The notes under the pieces are model-generated. The model worked only from the letters and a program-made list of their open reading frames with translations, searched no databases and had not been told where the DNA came from. From NCBI RefSeq assembly GCF_002220365.1, contig NZ_MTHB01000011.1, positions 39,558 to 103,557 of the forward strand: a stretch of DNA of 64,000 nucleotides, given 5' to 3'. Origin of the DNA: Caballeronia sordidicola (GTDB taxonomy: Bacteria > Pseudomonadota > Gammaproteobacteria > Burkholderiales > Burkholderiaceae). Shown in pieces: positions 1 to 9,520 of the stretch. A program made the translations under genes and the position numbers. Numbering within the stretch: position 1 is the stretch's first letter; each line of letters opens with the position of its first letter.

Positions 1-444
1 GTGGGCTTGCTCACGCAGAACTTCGTCGGCCAGAAACTGGTCGAGTGGTGGAATGTGATCGTGCGTCACATTCCCGTGGTTGGACCGCTGTATACCAGCG
101 TTAAACAAGTGTCGGACACGTTGCTCTCCAGCAGCGGCAACGCGTTTCGCAAGGCACTGCTGATCCGTTACCCGCATTCGGGGTCCTACACCATCGGTTT
201 CCTGACGGGCATTCCCGGCGGCGACGTAGTCAATCACCTGACTGAAGAACATGTGAGCGTCTACGTGCCGACCACGCCGAATCCCACCTCGGGATTCTTC
301 CTGATGGTGCCGAGAAGCGAAGTCATCGAGCTCGACATGTCTGTCGATGCTGCGTTGAAGTACATCGTATCTATGGGAGTAGTCGCGCCGTCCATGCCGC
401 AAGCGCAGGCCGCGCCGCGTCGTCCCGTCGATCCGCCGCTGTAA
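1..444 (+). CDS. DUF502 family membrane protein, 5' end cut by window
   Basis: The reading frame is open from the first base and stops at 442-444, so this is the C-terminal part of a longer protein. The visible 147 residues carry the soluble region of the DUF502 family (motifs VGPLYTSVKQVSDTLL and YPHSGSYTIGFLTG) and a proline/alanine-rich tail. Members of this family are usually about 200 residues long and begin with two membrane segments, which would lie upstream of the window. The GTG at base 1 is probably an internal valine and not the start. The gene runs in the same direction as aspS, about 80 bases ahead of it, which is common in Burkholderiaceae. The biochemical function is unknown. 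Confidence 0.8.
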   Translation: MGLLTQNFVGQKLVEWWNVIVRHIPVVGPLYTSVKQVSDTLLSSSGNAFRKALLIRYPHSGSYTIGFLTGIPGGDVVNHLTEEHVSVYVPTTPNPTSGFFLMVPRSEVIELDMSVDAALKYIVSMGVVAPSMPQAQAAPRRPVDPPL

Positions 445-522
445 TGCCGGTGCGCTGCGAATAACGCTTGAGGGCTTGTGCGCGCGCACCGTTGATCAAT
501 GAATAACGAAAGACACAACATC

Positions 523-2325
523 ATGTCGATGAGATCTGAATACTGCGGTCTGGTGACCGAAGCCCTGCTGGGCCAAAGCGTTTCGCTGTGCGGCTGGGTA
601 CATCGCCGGCGCGACCATGGCGGCGTTATTTTTATCGATTTGCGCGACCGCGAGGGCCTCGTGCAGGTTGTCTGCGATCCGGATCGCGCTGAAATGTTCA
701 AGGTGGCCGAAGGCGTGCGCGGCGAGTTTTGCGTGCAGGTGAAAGGCGTCGTGCGCGCTCGTCCGGAAGGCACGGCGAACGCTGGGCTGACGAGTGGCAA
801 GATCGAAGTGCTGTGCCATGAGCTGAATGTGCTGAACCCGTCGGTGACGCCGCCGTTCCAGCTAGACGACGACAATCTCTCCGAAACCACGCGCCTTACG
901 CATCGCGTGCTCGACCTGCGCCGTCCGCAAATGCAGCAGAACCTGCGTTTGCGTTATCGGGTTGCTATTGAAGTGCGCAAATATTTGGACGCGCAGGGTT
1001 TTATCGATATTGAAACGCCGATGCTCACGAAGAGCACGCCGGAAGGTGCGCGCGATTACCTGGTGCCGTCGCGTACGAACCCGGGTCAGTTCTTTGCGCT
1101 GCCGCAGTCGCCGCAATTGTTCAAGCAATTGCTGATGGTGGCGAACTTCGACCGCTACTATCAGATCGTGAAATGTTTCCGTGATGAAGACCTGCGCGCG
1201 GATCGTCAGCCGGAATTCACGCAGATCGACTGTGAAACGTCGTTTTTGACGGAACAGGAAATCCGCGATCTGTTCGAGGCGATGATCCGTCACGTTTTCA
1301 AGGAAACGATCAACGTCTCGCTCGACGAGAAATTCCCGGTCATGCTGTATTCGGAAGCCATGCGCCGTTTCGGTTCGGACAAGCCGGACTTGCGTGTGAA
1401 GCTGGAATTCACGGACCTGACGGACGCCGTTCGCGACGTCGATTTCAAGGTCTTCAGCACGCCGGCCAATTCAAAGGATGGCCGCGTGGCAGCGATCCGC
1501 GTGCCGCGTGGCGGCGAGATGACGCGCAGCGAGATCGACGGCTATACGGAATTCGTGCGTATCTACGGCGCGAAGGGCCTGGCCTGGATCAAGGTGAATG
1601 ACATCGCGAAGGGTCGCGACGGCCTGCAAAGCCCGATCGTGAAGAACCTGCACGACGCGTCGATCACCGCGATCATCGAGCGGACTGGCGCGCAGAACGG
1701 CGACATCATTTTCTTCGCGGCGGATCGTTCGAAAGTCGTGAACGACAGCCTGGGCGCGTTGCGTCTGAAGATCGGCCATTCGGAATTCGGCCGTGCGAAC
1801 GGCTTGTTCGAAAAGGGCTGGAAGCCGCTGTGGGTAACCGACTTCCCCATGTTCGAATTCGATGAGGAAGACAACCGTTACGTGGCCGCGCATCACCCGT
1901 TCACGAGCCCGAAGGACGAGCATCTGGAATATCTGGAAACGGACCCGGGCCGTTGCCTTGCAAAGGCATACGACATGGTGCTGAACGGCTGGGAAATCGG
2001 CGGCGGATCGGTGCGGATTTATCAGGAAGAAGTACAGAGCAAGGTATTCCGCGCGCTCAAGATCAGCGCGGAAGAGGCGCGTATCAAGTTCGGCTTCCTG
2101 CTCGACGCGCTTCAGTACGGCGCGCCGCCGCATGGTGGTATTGCGTTCGGGCTGGACCGGATTGTCACGATGATGGCAGGCGCCGATTCCATCCGCGACG
2201 TGATCGCGTTCCCGAAGACGCAGCGTGCGACCGATCTGTTGACGCAGGCACCGAGCGAAGTGGACGAAAAGCAGTTGAAGGAACTGCATATTCGTTTGCG
2301 TGCGCCCGAGCCGAAGCCGCAGTAA
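523..2325 (+). CDS. aspS: Aspartate-tRNA(Asp/Asn) ligase
   Basis: Cytosolic class II aminoacyl-tRNA synthetase that charges tRNA with aspartate. An N-terminal OB-fold anticodon-binding domain (about residues 5-105) is followed by the catalytic core, with motif 2 [18 protein letters not shown] and motif 3 GGIAFGLDR, and an inserted GAD domain in between. I chose the ATG at 523 (MSMRSEY), which gives 600 residues, the usual length; an in-frame ATG at 499 would add eight residues. His32 and Gly83 match positions known from Pseudomonas AspRS to relax tRNA specificity, so the enzyme is probably non-discriminating and also makes Asp-tRNA(Asn) for GatCAB. A strong terminator follows at 2353-2379. 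Confidence 0.97.
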   Translation: MSMRSEYCGLVTEALLGQSVSLCGWVHRRRDHGGVIFIDLRDREGLVQVVCDPDRAEMFKVAEGVRGEFCVQVKGVVRARPEGTANAGLTSGKIEVLCHELNVLNPSVTPPFQLDDDNLSETTRLTHRVLDLRRPQMQQNLRLRYRVAIEVRKYLDAQGFIDIETPMLTKSTPEGARDYLVPSRTNPGQFFALPQSPQLFKQLLMVANFDRYYQIVKCFRDEDLRADRQPEFTQIDCETSFLTEQEIRDLFEAMIRHVFKETINVSLDEKFPVMLYSEAMRRFGSDKPDLRVKLEFTDLTDAVRDVDFKVFSTPANSKDGRVAAIRVPRGGEMTRSEIDGYTEFVRIYGAKGLAWIKVNDIAKGRDGLQSPIVKNLHDASITAIIERTGAQNGDIIFFAADRSKVVNDSLGALRLKIGHSEFGRANGLFEKGWKPLWVTDFPMFEFDEEDNRYVAAHHPFTSPKDEHLEYLETDPGRCLAKAYDMVLNGWEIGGGSVRIYQEEVQSKVFRALKISAEEARIKFGFLLDALQYGAPPHGGIAFGLDRIVTMMAGADSIRDVIAFPKTQRATDLLTQAPSEVDEKQLKELHIRLRAPEPKPQ

Positions 2326-2352
2326 GCGTAACGAGCAACAACGTGAGACACG

Positions 2353-2379
2353 AAAAAGGCGCCGCAAGGCGCCTTTTTC
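2353..2379 (+). terminator. Intrinsic terminator of aspS
   Basis: GGCGCC-gcaa-GGCGCC stem flanked by A and T runs (AAAAA before, TTTTT after), 28 bases after the aspS stop codon. The A/T symmetry would let it work in both directions. Confidence 0.85.
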
Positions 2380-2443
2380 GGTTGATGGGGCCGATTACCC
2401 AGTAGCACCCTCCGTCCCCCATTTGCAACATCCGAAACGAAAC

Positions 2444-2466
2444 AGGCGCCCAGTGCGCCTTTTCCC
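2444..2466 (+). terminator. Possible second terminator before nudB
   Basis: AGGCGC-ccagt-GCGCCT stem followed by TTT and a C-rich stretch, about 65 bases after the first terminator. The stem is short, so this call is weaker. Confidence 0.45.
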
Positions 2467-2521
2467 GTTTTTAGGTTACATTCTTCGGCCAGCCTCCTAG
2501 AAAGGCCGCAACGTTCCCACC

Positions 2522-2998
2522 ATGTCCAAGCCGCCGAAAATTCCCGAGTCTGTCCTTGTTGTCATTCATACGCCCGAACTGGACGTGCTGGTCATTGAGC
2601 GCTTCGACCGGCCGGGTTTCTGGCAATCCGTGACGGGTTCAAAAGATCACATCGACGAACCGCTGATCCTGACGGCTGCGCGTGAAGTTGCCGAGGAAAC
2701 CGGGATCGTGGTCGGCAGCCCAGGCGTGCCGGAGCGCTCGCTGATCGACTGGCATCATCAGATTGAATACGACATCTATCCAGAATGGCGGCATCGGTAT
2801 GCCGAAGGCGTCGTGCGTAACGTGGAGCACCAGTTCAGCCTGCTCGTTCCGCATTGTGTGGAAGTGAAGCTTGCGCCGCGCGAGCACACCGCCTTTCTCT
2901 GGCTGCCGCTTCGCGAGGCGGCGGCGAAGTGTTTCTCGTCGTCGAACCGTGAGGCGATCCTGCATTTGCCCGAGCGTCTTGCGGAGCACAACCGGTGA
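2522..2998 (+). CDS. nudB: Dihydroneopterin triphosphate diphosphatase (Nudix)
   Basis: Nudix hydrolase of 158 residues. The Nudix box is seen at about residues 39-61, starting GSKDHIDEP and ending REVAEETGI, with the catalytic glutamates in place. The N-terminal stretch PKIPESVLVVIHT and the motif ERFDRPGFWQSVTGS are characteristic of NudB (FolQ), which removes pyrophosphate from dihydroneopterin triphosphate in folate synthesis. The position directly after aspS is typical for beta-proteobacteria. Its stop codon overlaps the GTG start of the cardiolipin synthase gene, so the two are probably cotranscribed and translationally coupled. Confidence 0.9.
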   Translation: MSKPPKIPESVLVVIHTPELDVLVIERFDRPGFWQSVTGSKDHIDEPLILTAAREVAEETGIVVGSPGVPERSLIDWHHQIEYDIYPEWRHRYAEGVVRNVEHQFSLLVPHCVEVKLAPREHTAFLWLPLREAAAKCFSSSNREAILHLPERLAEHNR

Positions 2999-4275
2999 TC
3001 GGTTTTGCCACGCCCAAACGGCGGTTCGCCCGACTCAAGCTAGCCCTGTTTGGAGGGCGCCGCCCGGTACGGCTATGCTTCACCATCAACAACACGGTGC
3101 GGCTGTTCAAATCCGGCGTGGAATTTTTCCCGGCGCTGATCGAACGCATCGACGCCGCGCAGCACGACGTCTCGCTCGAGACCTACATCTTTTGCGACGA
3201 CGCAGCCGGCCGTGCCATTTCCACCGCACTGATGAATGCGGCCCGGCGCGGCGTGCACGTACGCGTGATCACGGACGGTATCGGTACCGCGAAGCTTCCG
3301 ATCTTCAACGAATGGGCGCAGGCGAACGTCGAGCATCGCGTGTACAACCCGCATCTGTTCGGGCAGCTCGGTTTTTCTCGGACGCATCGCAAGCTGGCGG
3401 TCATCGACCGTCACATTGCGTTCTGCGGCGGCATTAATATTGTCGATGACTTCGAGCAGAACGGCGTGCGTCTCGATCAAGCGCGCTGGGATTTTGCTCT
3501 GGAAGCGCAAGGCCCAGTGGTCAAGGACGTGCGGGAAGCCTTCGATCTCCAATGGCAGCGGATTCGCCTCGGCGTGAAGCCGCTGGCGCCGCGGCAGCAG
3601 GATCAGCAACCTACGCCGGGCGCATCGTCGAGAACGAACCGGCGCGCATTGCGAGCACGGCTGCGAGCGCGTCGGGGCCTGATCCACGCGGTCGATCAAC
3701 CGTGCGTGGCGTTCGTCGCCCGCGACAACCTGCTCAACCGGCGCGCAATCGAAAAGGCGTATCTCGCCGCGATTTCGCACGCGGAAAAAGAAGTGATGCT
3801 GGCGAATCCGTACTTCATGCCGGGGCGCAAGCTGCGCCGCGCGCTGGTCCGTGCAGCGCAGCGTGGCGTACGGGTCACACTGGTGATTGGAAGAAAGGAG
3901 TTTGTCGCGCTCGACTACGCCACGCCGTTCTTGTATCGCAATCTGCTGAAGTACGGCGTGCGGATCGCGGAATACGAGAAGACCATGCTGCACGGCAAAG
4001 TGGCCGTGGTGGACTCGAACTGGGCTACGGTTGGATCATCGAATCTGGACGCATTGAGCCTCGTGCTGAACAATGAGGCCAACATGGTGCTGGTGAATCA
4101 TGAGAACGAGATCGTGCAGCTGCGCGACGCGATCCTGGCCGCTTTCCATGACGGCCGGCCGATTACCGTCGAGCAATACGCGGCGCGCCCCGTTGGTGAG
4201 CGTTTGCTTAACTGGCTCGCGTACAACGCGTATCGCACGATGATGAAAATGCTCACCATCGGCCGCTACGATTAA
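2995..4275 (+). CDS. clsB: Cardiolipin synthase B-like phospholipase D family protein
   Basis: Phospholipase D superfamily protein of 426 residues with two HxKxxxxD motifs: HRKLAVID (His131, Lys133, Asp138) and HGKVAVVD (His333, Lys335, Asp340). Enzymes of this type condense phosphatidyl groups to make cardiolipin at the inner membrane. No N-terminal transmembrane pair is present, which fits the ClsB (YbhO) subgroup and not ClsA. The linker at about residues 195-225 is Arg/Gln-rich and low in complexity. The start is a GTG that overlaps the nudB stop (GTGA). The subgroup assignment is less certain than the PLD family assignment. Confidence 0.85.
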   Translation: MIGFATPKRRFARLKLALFGGRRPVRLCFTINNTVRLFKSGVEFFPALIERIDAAQHDVSLETYIFCDDAAGRAISTALMNAARRGVHVRVITDGIGTAKLPIFNEWAQANVEHRVYNPHLFGQLGFSRTHRKLAVIDRHIAFCGGINIVDDFEQNGVRLDQARWDFALEAQGPVVKDVREAFDLQWQRIRLGVKPLAPRQQDQQPTPGASSRTNRRALRARLRARRGLIHAVDQPCVAFVARDNLLNRRAIEKAYLAAISHAEKEVMLANPYFMPGRKLRRALVRAAQRGVRVTLVIGRKEFVALDYATPFLYRNLLKYGVRIAEYEKTMLHGKVAVVDSNWATVGSSNLDALSLVLNNEANMVLVNHENEIVQLRDAILAAFHDGRPITVEQYAARPVGERLLNWLAYNAYRTMMKMLTIGRYD

Positions 4276-4410
4276 GTCGTAAAAACGCCGCGCGGTCAAA
4301 CCCGGGCAGCCCCGACTGGCTGTCCGTCAGCAAACCGGGACAAACTAAGACTCATCCGATTGATGTGGTCAGAAGTTAGACCCGCTTTTCTAATAAAAAG
4401 CTTGTTTCAT

Positions 4411-4443
4411 GAACGGCTAGCTATAACAATAGTACGGCCGTTC
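4411..4443. promoter_or_regulatory. Inverted repeat ahead of the TetR gene, possible operator
   Basis: GAACGGC (4411-4417) and GCCGTTC (4437-4443) form a perfect 7-bp inverted repeat with a 19-bp spacer, 18-50 bases upstream of the TetR start. Weak promoter-like elements TTGTTT (4402-4407) and AACAAT (4425-4430), 17 bp apart, overlap it. A 9-bp core ACGGCCGTT here (4434-4442) recurs at 5068-5076, just before the acyl-CoA dehydrogenase gene. An autoregulatory site is an inference. Confidence 0.4.
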
Positions 4444-4460
4444 GATTTTATTTCGATTCA

Positions 4461-5078
4461 ATGAAAACGGTAAAGATCATGAGAAAAGGCGAACAGACAC
4501 GAGTCGCGATCCTCGATGCTGCGCTGGACCTGGCAAGCAGGGACGGACTGGAGGGTTTGACGATCGGCTTGCTGGCCGAACGGATGCAGATGAGCAAGAG
4601 CGGTGTGTTTGCGCATTTCGGCTCGCGTGAGGATCTTCAGGTGGAGGTGGTGAAGGAATACCACCGTCGCTTTGAAGACGAGGTGTTCTACCCGAGCCTG
4701 CGCGAAGCACGCGGTTTGCCGCGTTTGCGTTCAATGCTGGCGCGCTGGATGGAAAAGCGCATTGAAGAAGTGACAACGGGCTGTATCTACATCAGCGGCG
4801 CGGTGGAGTACGACGATCGCGCCGACAGCGCGGTCCGCGAGCAACTCGTGCACAGCGTGACGACCTGGCGAGCGGCGCTCACTCGTGCGATCAACCAGGC
4901 GAAAGATGAAGGGCATCTGCGCGCGGACACGGATCCGGCGTTGATGCTGTTTGAACTCTATAGCTTCACGCTCGGCCTGCATCATGATGCGCGTTTCCTG
5001 CACTTGCCGGATGCCGTGCAACTGACGCGGGACGCGCTGGAAAAAACGATTGTTTCGTATCAAAGCAACGGCCGTTAG
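4461..5078 (+). CDS. TetR/AcrR family transcriptional regulator of the beta-oxidation cluster
   Basis: DNA-binding regulator of 205 residues. The TetR_N helix-turn-helix covers about residues 10-60 (motifs ILDAALDLASRDGLEGLTI and MSKSGVFAHFGSREDL). The C-terminal half is a ligand-binding helical domain. The gene directly precedes a fatty-acid oxidation gene set in the same direction, so it probably senses acyl-CoA or fatty acid and represses the cluster; this is inferred from position only. An alternative start at 4479 (MRKGEQTR) is equally plausible because neither start has a strong ribosome binding site. Confidence 0.85.
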   Translation: MKTVKIMRKGEQTRVAILDAALDLASRDGLEGLTIGLLAERMQMSKSGVFAHFGSREDLQVEVVKEYHRRFEDEVFYPSLREARGLPRLRSMLARWMEKRIEEVTTGCIYISGAVEYDDRADSAVREQLVHSVTTWRAALTRAINQAKDEGHLRADTDPALMLFELYSFTLGLHHDARFLHLPDAVQLTRDALEKTIVSYQSNGR

Positions 5079-5164
5079 GCGCCGGGCGGATCAGCAGAGG
5101 GTAGAAGTACGGCAGATTCGGCGGCGACCAAGGCCCAAGCTTCCTGGACACTTGGAGAAGAAAA

Positions 5165-6952
5165 ATGGGACAGTACACAGCGCCGCTGCGTGACATGCAA
5201 TTTGTCTTGCATGAATTGCTCAACGTGGAAGCCGAGGTCAAGAACATGCCGAAGCATGCCGACCTCGACGCGGATACCATCAATCAGGTTCTCGAAGAGG
5301 CCGGCAAGTTTTGCGCCGAGGTGCTTTTTCCGCTGAACCAGATTGGCGACCGCGAGGGTTGCACGTACGAAGGCGATGGTGTCGTGCGCACGCCGGCGGG
5401 GTTCAAGCAAGCCTACAAGCAGTACGTGGAAGCGGGCTGGCCGGCGCTCGGTTGCGATCCCGAATACGGCGGCCAAGGGCTGCCCGCGTTCGTGAACAAC
5501 GCGCTGTTTGAAATGCTGAATTCGGCGAACCAGGCCTGGACGATGTACCCCGGCTTGTCGCATGGCGCGTATGAATGCGTTCACGCGCATGGCGCGCCCG
5601 AGTTGCAGAAAACGTACTTGCCGAAACTCGTCGACGGCACCTGGACCGGCACCATGTGCCTGACGGAACCGCATTGCGGCACGGACCTGGGCATGCTGCG
5701 CACGAAGGCCGAGCCGAACAGCGACGGATCCTACGCCATCAGCGGCACGAAGATCTTCATCTCCAGCGGCGAACATGACCTGGCCGAGAACATCGTGCAT
5801 CTGGTACTGGCTCGCTTGCCGGGCGCGCCGATGGGCACGAAGGGCATCTCGCTCTTCATCGTGCCGAAGTTCATTCCGACTGACGCGGGCGCTCCGGGTG
5901 AACGCAACGGCGTGAAGTGCGGTTCCATCGAACACAAGATGGGCATTCACGGTAACTCCACGTGCGTGATCAATCTGGATAACGCGAACGGCTGGCTTGT
6001 CGGTGAACCGAACAAGGGCTTGAACGCCATGTTCGTGATGATGAACGCCGCGCGTCTCGGCGTCGGCATGCAAGGGCTGGGGCTGACGGAAATCGCGTAT
6101 CAGAACTCGCTCGTGTACGCGAAGGAACGTCTGCAAATGCGTTCGCTGACTGGTCCGAAAGCACCGGAAAAAGCGGCTGATCCGATCATCGTGCATCCGG
6201 ACGTTCGCCGCATGTTGCTCACGCAAAAGGCCTATGCCGAAGCGGGCCGTGCGTTCACGTACTGGGCTGCGCTGAACATCGATAAAGAACTGTCCCACGC
6301 CGATGAATCCGCGCGTAAAGACGCCGCCGACCTCGTCGCGCTGCTCACGCCGGTCATCAAGGCGTTCCTGACGGACAACGCGTTCGAAGGCACGAACATG
6401 GGAATGCAGATCTACGGCGGCCATGGCTTCATCTCCGAGTGGGGCATGGAACAGTACGTGCGCGATGCCCGCATCAACATGATCTACGAAGGCACGAATT
6501 CGATTCAGGCTCTGGATCTGCTCGGCCGCAAGATTCTCGGCGACATGGGCGCGAAGCTGAAGAAGTTCGGCAAGCTCGTGACGGACTTCGTGGAAGAAGA
6601 AGGCGTGAAGCCGGAGATGCAGGAGTTCATCAACCCGCTCGCGGATATCGGCGACAAGGTCCAGAAGCTGACCATGGAAATCGGCATGAAGGCGATGCAG
6701 AATCCCGACGAAGTCGGCGCCGCTGCCGTGCCTTATATGCGCACCGTCGGGCATCTGGTGTTCTCGTATTTCTGGGCGCGCATGGCACGTATTGCGCTGG
6801 ACAAGGAAGCCGAAGGCGATCCGTTCTACAAGGCGAAGCTCGCCACCGCGCGTTTTTACTTCGCCAAGCTGCTGCCTGAAACGGCATCGACGATCCGCGC
6901 TGCGCGCGCCGGATCGAAGACGTTGATGGACTACGACGAAGCCTTGTTCTAG
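5165..6952 (+). CDS. Acyl-CoA dehydrogenase (FadE/DmdC-like, about 600 residues)
   Basis: FAD-dependent acyl-CoA dehydrogenase of 595 residues for the first, oxidising step of beta-oxidation. It has the extended architecture: a short N-terminal AcylCoA_DH_N segment (MGQYTAPLRDMQFVLHELL), the usual N-terminal, middle (MCLTEPHCGTDLG) and C-terminal domains, then an extra C-terminal helical domain from about residue 470. The catalytic base is in YEGTN (Glu442). Relatives of this size are often annotated as 3-methylmercaptopropionyl-CoA dehydrogenase; the neighbouring hydroxyacyl-CoA dehydrogenase and thiolase favour general fatty-acid degradation. The ribosome binding site GGAGAAG lies just ahead of the ATG. 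Confidence 0.92.
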   Translation: MGQYTAPLRDMQFVLHELLNVEAEVKNMPKHADLDADTINQVLEEAGKFCAEVLFPLNQIGDREGCTYEGDGVVRTPAGFKQAYKQYVEAGWPALGCDPEYGGQGLPAFVNNALFEMLNSANQAWTMYPGLSHGAYECVHAHGAPELQKTYLPKLVDGTWTGTMCLTEPHCGTDLGMLRTKAEPNSDGSYAISGTKIFISSGEHDLAENIVHLVLARLPGAPMGTKGISLFIVPKFIPTDAGAPGERNGVKCGSIEHKMGIHGNSTCVINLDNANGWLVGEPNKGLNAMFVMMNAARLGVGMQGLGLTEIAYQNSLVYAKERLQMRSLTGPKAPEKAADPIIVHPDVRRMLLTQKAYAEAGRAFTYWAALNIDKELSHADESARKDAADLVALLTPVIKAFLTDNAFEGTNMGMQIYGGHGFISEWGMEQYVRDARINMIYEGTNSIQALDLLGRKILGDMGAKLKKFGKLVTDFVEEEGVKPEMQEFINPLADIGDKVQKLTMEIGMKAMQNPDEVGAAAVPYMRTVGHLVFSYFWARMARIALDKEAEGDPFYKAKLATARFYFAKLLPETASTIRAARAGSKTLMDYDEALF

Positions 6953-7036
6953 GCCTCTTTTGCACTGCGCCGCGTTTTAGCTGGTTCAAAAGACGCGGCG
7001 CACCGTCTTACCGAATACCTCTCCCGGAGACACAAC

Positions 7037-9472
7037 GTGAGCAATCTGAACATACGCAAGGTGGCCGTGCTCGGCGCCGGCGTGATGGGCGCGCAGATCG
7101 CTGCGCACCTGATCAACGCCCAGGTGCCGGTCCTGCTGTTCGACCTGCCGGCCAAAGAAGGTCCGAAGAACGGCATCGCGTTGAAAGCGATCGAGAATCT
7201 GAAGAAGCTGTCGCCCGCGCCGTTCGGCGTGAAGGACGACGCGCAATACATTCAGCCCGCGAATTACGACGACGACATCGAGAAGCTGAAAGAGTGCGAT
7301 CTCGTGATCGAAGCGATCGCCGAGCGTATGGACTGGAAGCACGACTTGTACAAGAAGGTTTCGCCGTACATCGGCGAGAAGGCGATTTTCGCGACCAATA
7401 CGTCGGGGCTGTCGATTACGGAGTTGTCGAAGGGTTTCTCCGATGAACTCAAGGCGCGTTTCTGCGGCGTGCACTTTTTCAATCCGCCGCGCTACATGCA
7501 CTTGGTCGAACTGATCCCGACCGATACCACGCAACCGCAGATCCTCGATCAACTCGAAACGTTTCTGACCAGCGTGGTGGGCAAGGGCGTCGTGCGTGCA
7601 AAAGACACACCGAATTTCATCGCGAATCGCGTGGGCGTGTTCTCGATTCTCGCGGTGATAGCGGAAGCGGAGAAGTTCGGACTGCGTTTCGATGAAGTCG
7701 ATGACCTGACTGGCGCTCGACTGGGTCGCGCGAAATCGGCGACGTTCCGCACGGCCGATGTGGTCGGTCTCGACACCATGGCGCACGTCATCAAGACGAT
7801 GCGGGACAACCTGCCGGACGATCCTTTCCTGGCGTTGTACGAGACGCCGGCTGTGCTCGCGGGTCTGGTAAAGAACGGCGCGTTGGGTCAAAAGTCGGGT
7901 GCGGGTTTCTACAAGAAAGAGGGCAAAGCCATCAAGGTACTGGACCCGAAAACGGGAACGTACGTCGATGGCGGCGGCAAGGCGGATGAACTCGTCGGCC
8001 GCATCCTGAAGCGTGCGCCGGCTGAACGCCTGAAGCTGCTGCGTGAATCGCAGCATCCGCAAGCTCAGTTCCTGTGGTCCATTTTCCGCGATGTGTTTCA
8101 TTACATCGGCGTGCATCTGGAGTCTGTCGCAGACAATGCACGCGATATCGATCTCGCCATTCGCTGGGGTTTCGGCTGGAACGAAGGTCCGTTCGAAGGC
8201 TGGCAAGCGGCTGGCTGGACGCAGGTAGCAAAGTGGGTGCAGGAAGATATCGATGCAGGCAAGGCGTTGTCGAAAGCGCCGTTGCCTTCGTGGGTGTTCG
8301 ACGGTCCTGTGGCAGAAAAGGGCGGTGTGCATACGGCTGAAGGATCGTGGTCGCCTGCAGCTTCTAAATTCATTCCGCGTTCATCGCTCGACGTATACAA
8401 GAAGCAAGTATTCCGCGCACCGCTTATCGGTGAAGCGGGTGTCGATCCGAAAACCTATGGCAAGACGCTGTTCGAAACCGACGCCGTGCGCGCCTGGGTC
8501 GATGACCGCGCCGGTGAAGACGATGTCGTGATCGTCTCGTTCAAAAGCAAGATGAACACGATTGGACCGTCGGTGATCGAAGGGCTGACGAAAGCGATCG
8601 AACTCGCCGAAGCCGATTACAAGGGCGTCGTGATCTGGCAAACGTCCGCATTGAAGCTCGGCAATCCGGGCGGCGCGTTCTCGGCCGGTGCGAACCTTGA
8701 AGAAGCAATGCCCGCGTTCATGACGGGCGGCGCGAAGGGTATTGAACCGTTCGTGAAAATGTTCCAGCAAGGCATGCTGCGCGTGAAGTACGCAAGCGTG
8801 CCGGTGGTTGCTGCGGTGTCGGGCATTGCGCTCGGCGGCGGTTGCGAACTCGCGCTGCATTCGGCGAAGCGTGTTGCGCATATCGAAAGCTATATGGGGC
8901 TGGTGGAAGTGGGTGTCGGTCTCGTGCCGGCGGGCGGTGGCTTGAAGGAAGCGGCGTTGCGCGCAGCGAGCGCAGCCAGCGCCGTGAACGCGACCAGCGA
9001 TCTTTTGAAATTCCTGCAGAAGCCGTTCGAAAACGCCGCGATGGCGAAGGTTTCAGCATCGGCGCTGGAAGCACGTTCGATGGGGTATCTGAAGGCATCG
9101 GACACGATCGTTTTCAACGTGCACGAATTGCTCGATATCGCCAAGAAGGAAGCGCGGGCGCTTTCGGCAGCCGGTTATCGTGCACCGTTGCGGGCCACGC
9201 AAATCCCCGTAGCAGGACGCTCGGCGATCTCGACCATCAAGGCGTCGCTCGTGAACATGCGCGATGGCCGCTTCATCAGTGATCACGATTTCCTGATTGC
9301 TAGCCGTATCGCGGAAGCGGTGTGCGGCGGCGATGTGGAAGCGGGGAGTCTCGTCGATGAAGAATGGCTGCTGGCGCTCGAACGTCGCGCGTTTGTCGAT
9401 TTGCTCGGCACTGCAAAGACGCAGGAAAGGATCATGGGCATGTTGCAGACCGGCAAGCCGGTTCGTAACTAA
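7037..9472 (+). CDS. Fused 3-hydroxyacyl-CoA dehydrogenase / enoyl-CoA hydratase
   Basis: Bifunctional beta-oxidation enzyme of 811 residues. The dehydrogenase half is N-terminal: NAD-binding motif VAVLGAGVMGAQIA at about residues 8-21 and catalytic His146 in VHFFNPPRYMHLVE. The hydratase (crotonase) half is C-terminal, with oxyanion-hole regions FSAGANLEEA and GIALGGGCELAL. This order is the reverse of E. coli FadB and FadJ, whose hydratase domain comes first. The start is GTG, with GGAGA nine bases upstream. It works with the acyl-CoA dehydrogenase before it and the thiolase after it to convert enoyl-CoA through hydroxyacyl-CoA to ketoacyl-CoA. Confidence 0.93.
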   Translation: MSNLNIRKVAVLGAGVMGAQIAAHLINAQVPVLLFDLPAKEGPKNGIALKAIENLKKLSPAPFGVKDDAQYIQPANYDDDIEKLKECDLVIEAIAERMDWKHDLYKKVSPYIGEKAIFATNTSGLSITELSKGFSDELKARFCGVHFFNPPRYMHLVELIPTDTTQPQILDQLETFLTSVVGKGVVRAKDTPNFIANRVGVFSILAVIAEAEKFGLRFDEVDDLTGARLGRAKSATFRTADVVGLDTMAHVIKTMRDNLPDDPFLALYETPAVLAGLVKNGALGQKSGAGFYKKEGKAIKVLDPKTGTYVDGGGKADELVGRILKRAPAERLKLLRESQHPQAQFLWSIFRDVFHYIGVHLESVADNARDIDLAIRWGFGWNEGPFEGWQAAGWTQVAKWVQEDIDAGKALSKAPLPSWVFDGPVAEKGGVHTAEGSWSPAASKFIPRSSLDVYKKQVFRAPLIGEAGVDPKTYGKTLFETDAVRAWVDDRAGEDDVVIVSFKSKMNTIGPSVIEGLTKAIELAEADYKGVVIWQTSALKLGNPGGAFSAGANLEEAMPAFMTGGAKGIEPFVKMFQQGMLRVKYASVPVVAAVSGIALGGGCELALHSAKRVAHIESYMGLVEVGVGLVPAGGGLKEAALRAASAASAVNATSDLLKFLQKPFENAAMAKVSASALEARSMGYLKASDTIVFNVHELLDIAKKEARALSAAGYRAPLRATQIPVAGRSAISTIKASLVNMRDGRFISDHDFLIASRIAEAVCGGDVEAGSLVDEEWLLALERRAFVDLLGTAKTQERIMGMLQTGKPVRN

Positions 9473-9520
9473 CGCGCGCTGACCGCAACCAATTGCATGG
9501 GACAAGAGTAAGCGCTATGG

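Noticed and set aside
4276..4460. Possible terminator after the cardiolipin synthase gene
   Set aside because: Short CCCGG/CCGGG matches are present but no stem with a T run could be built.
5075..6754. 559-codon minus-strand frame opposite the acyl-CoA dehydrogenase gene
   Set aside because: Rich in His and Arg with no domain pattern; a shadow of the real gene.
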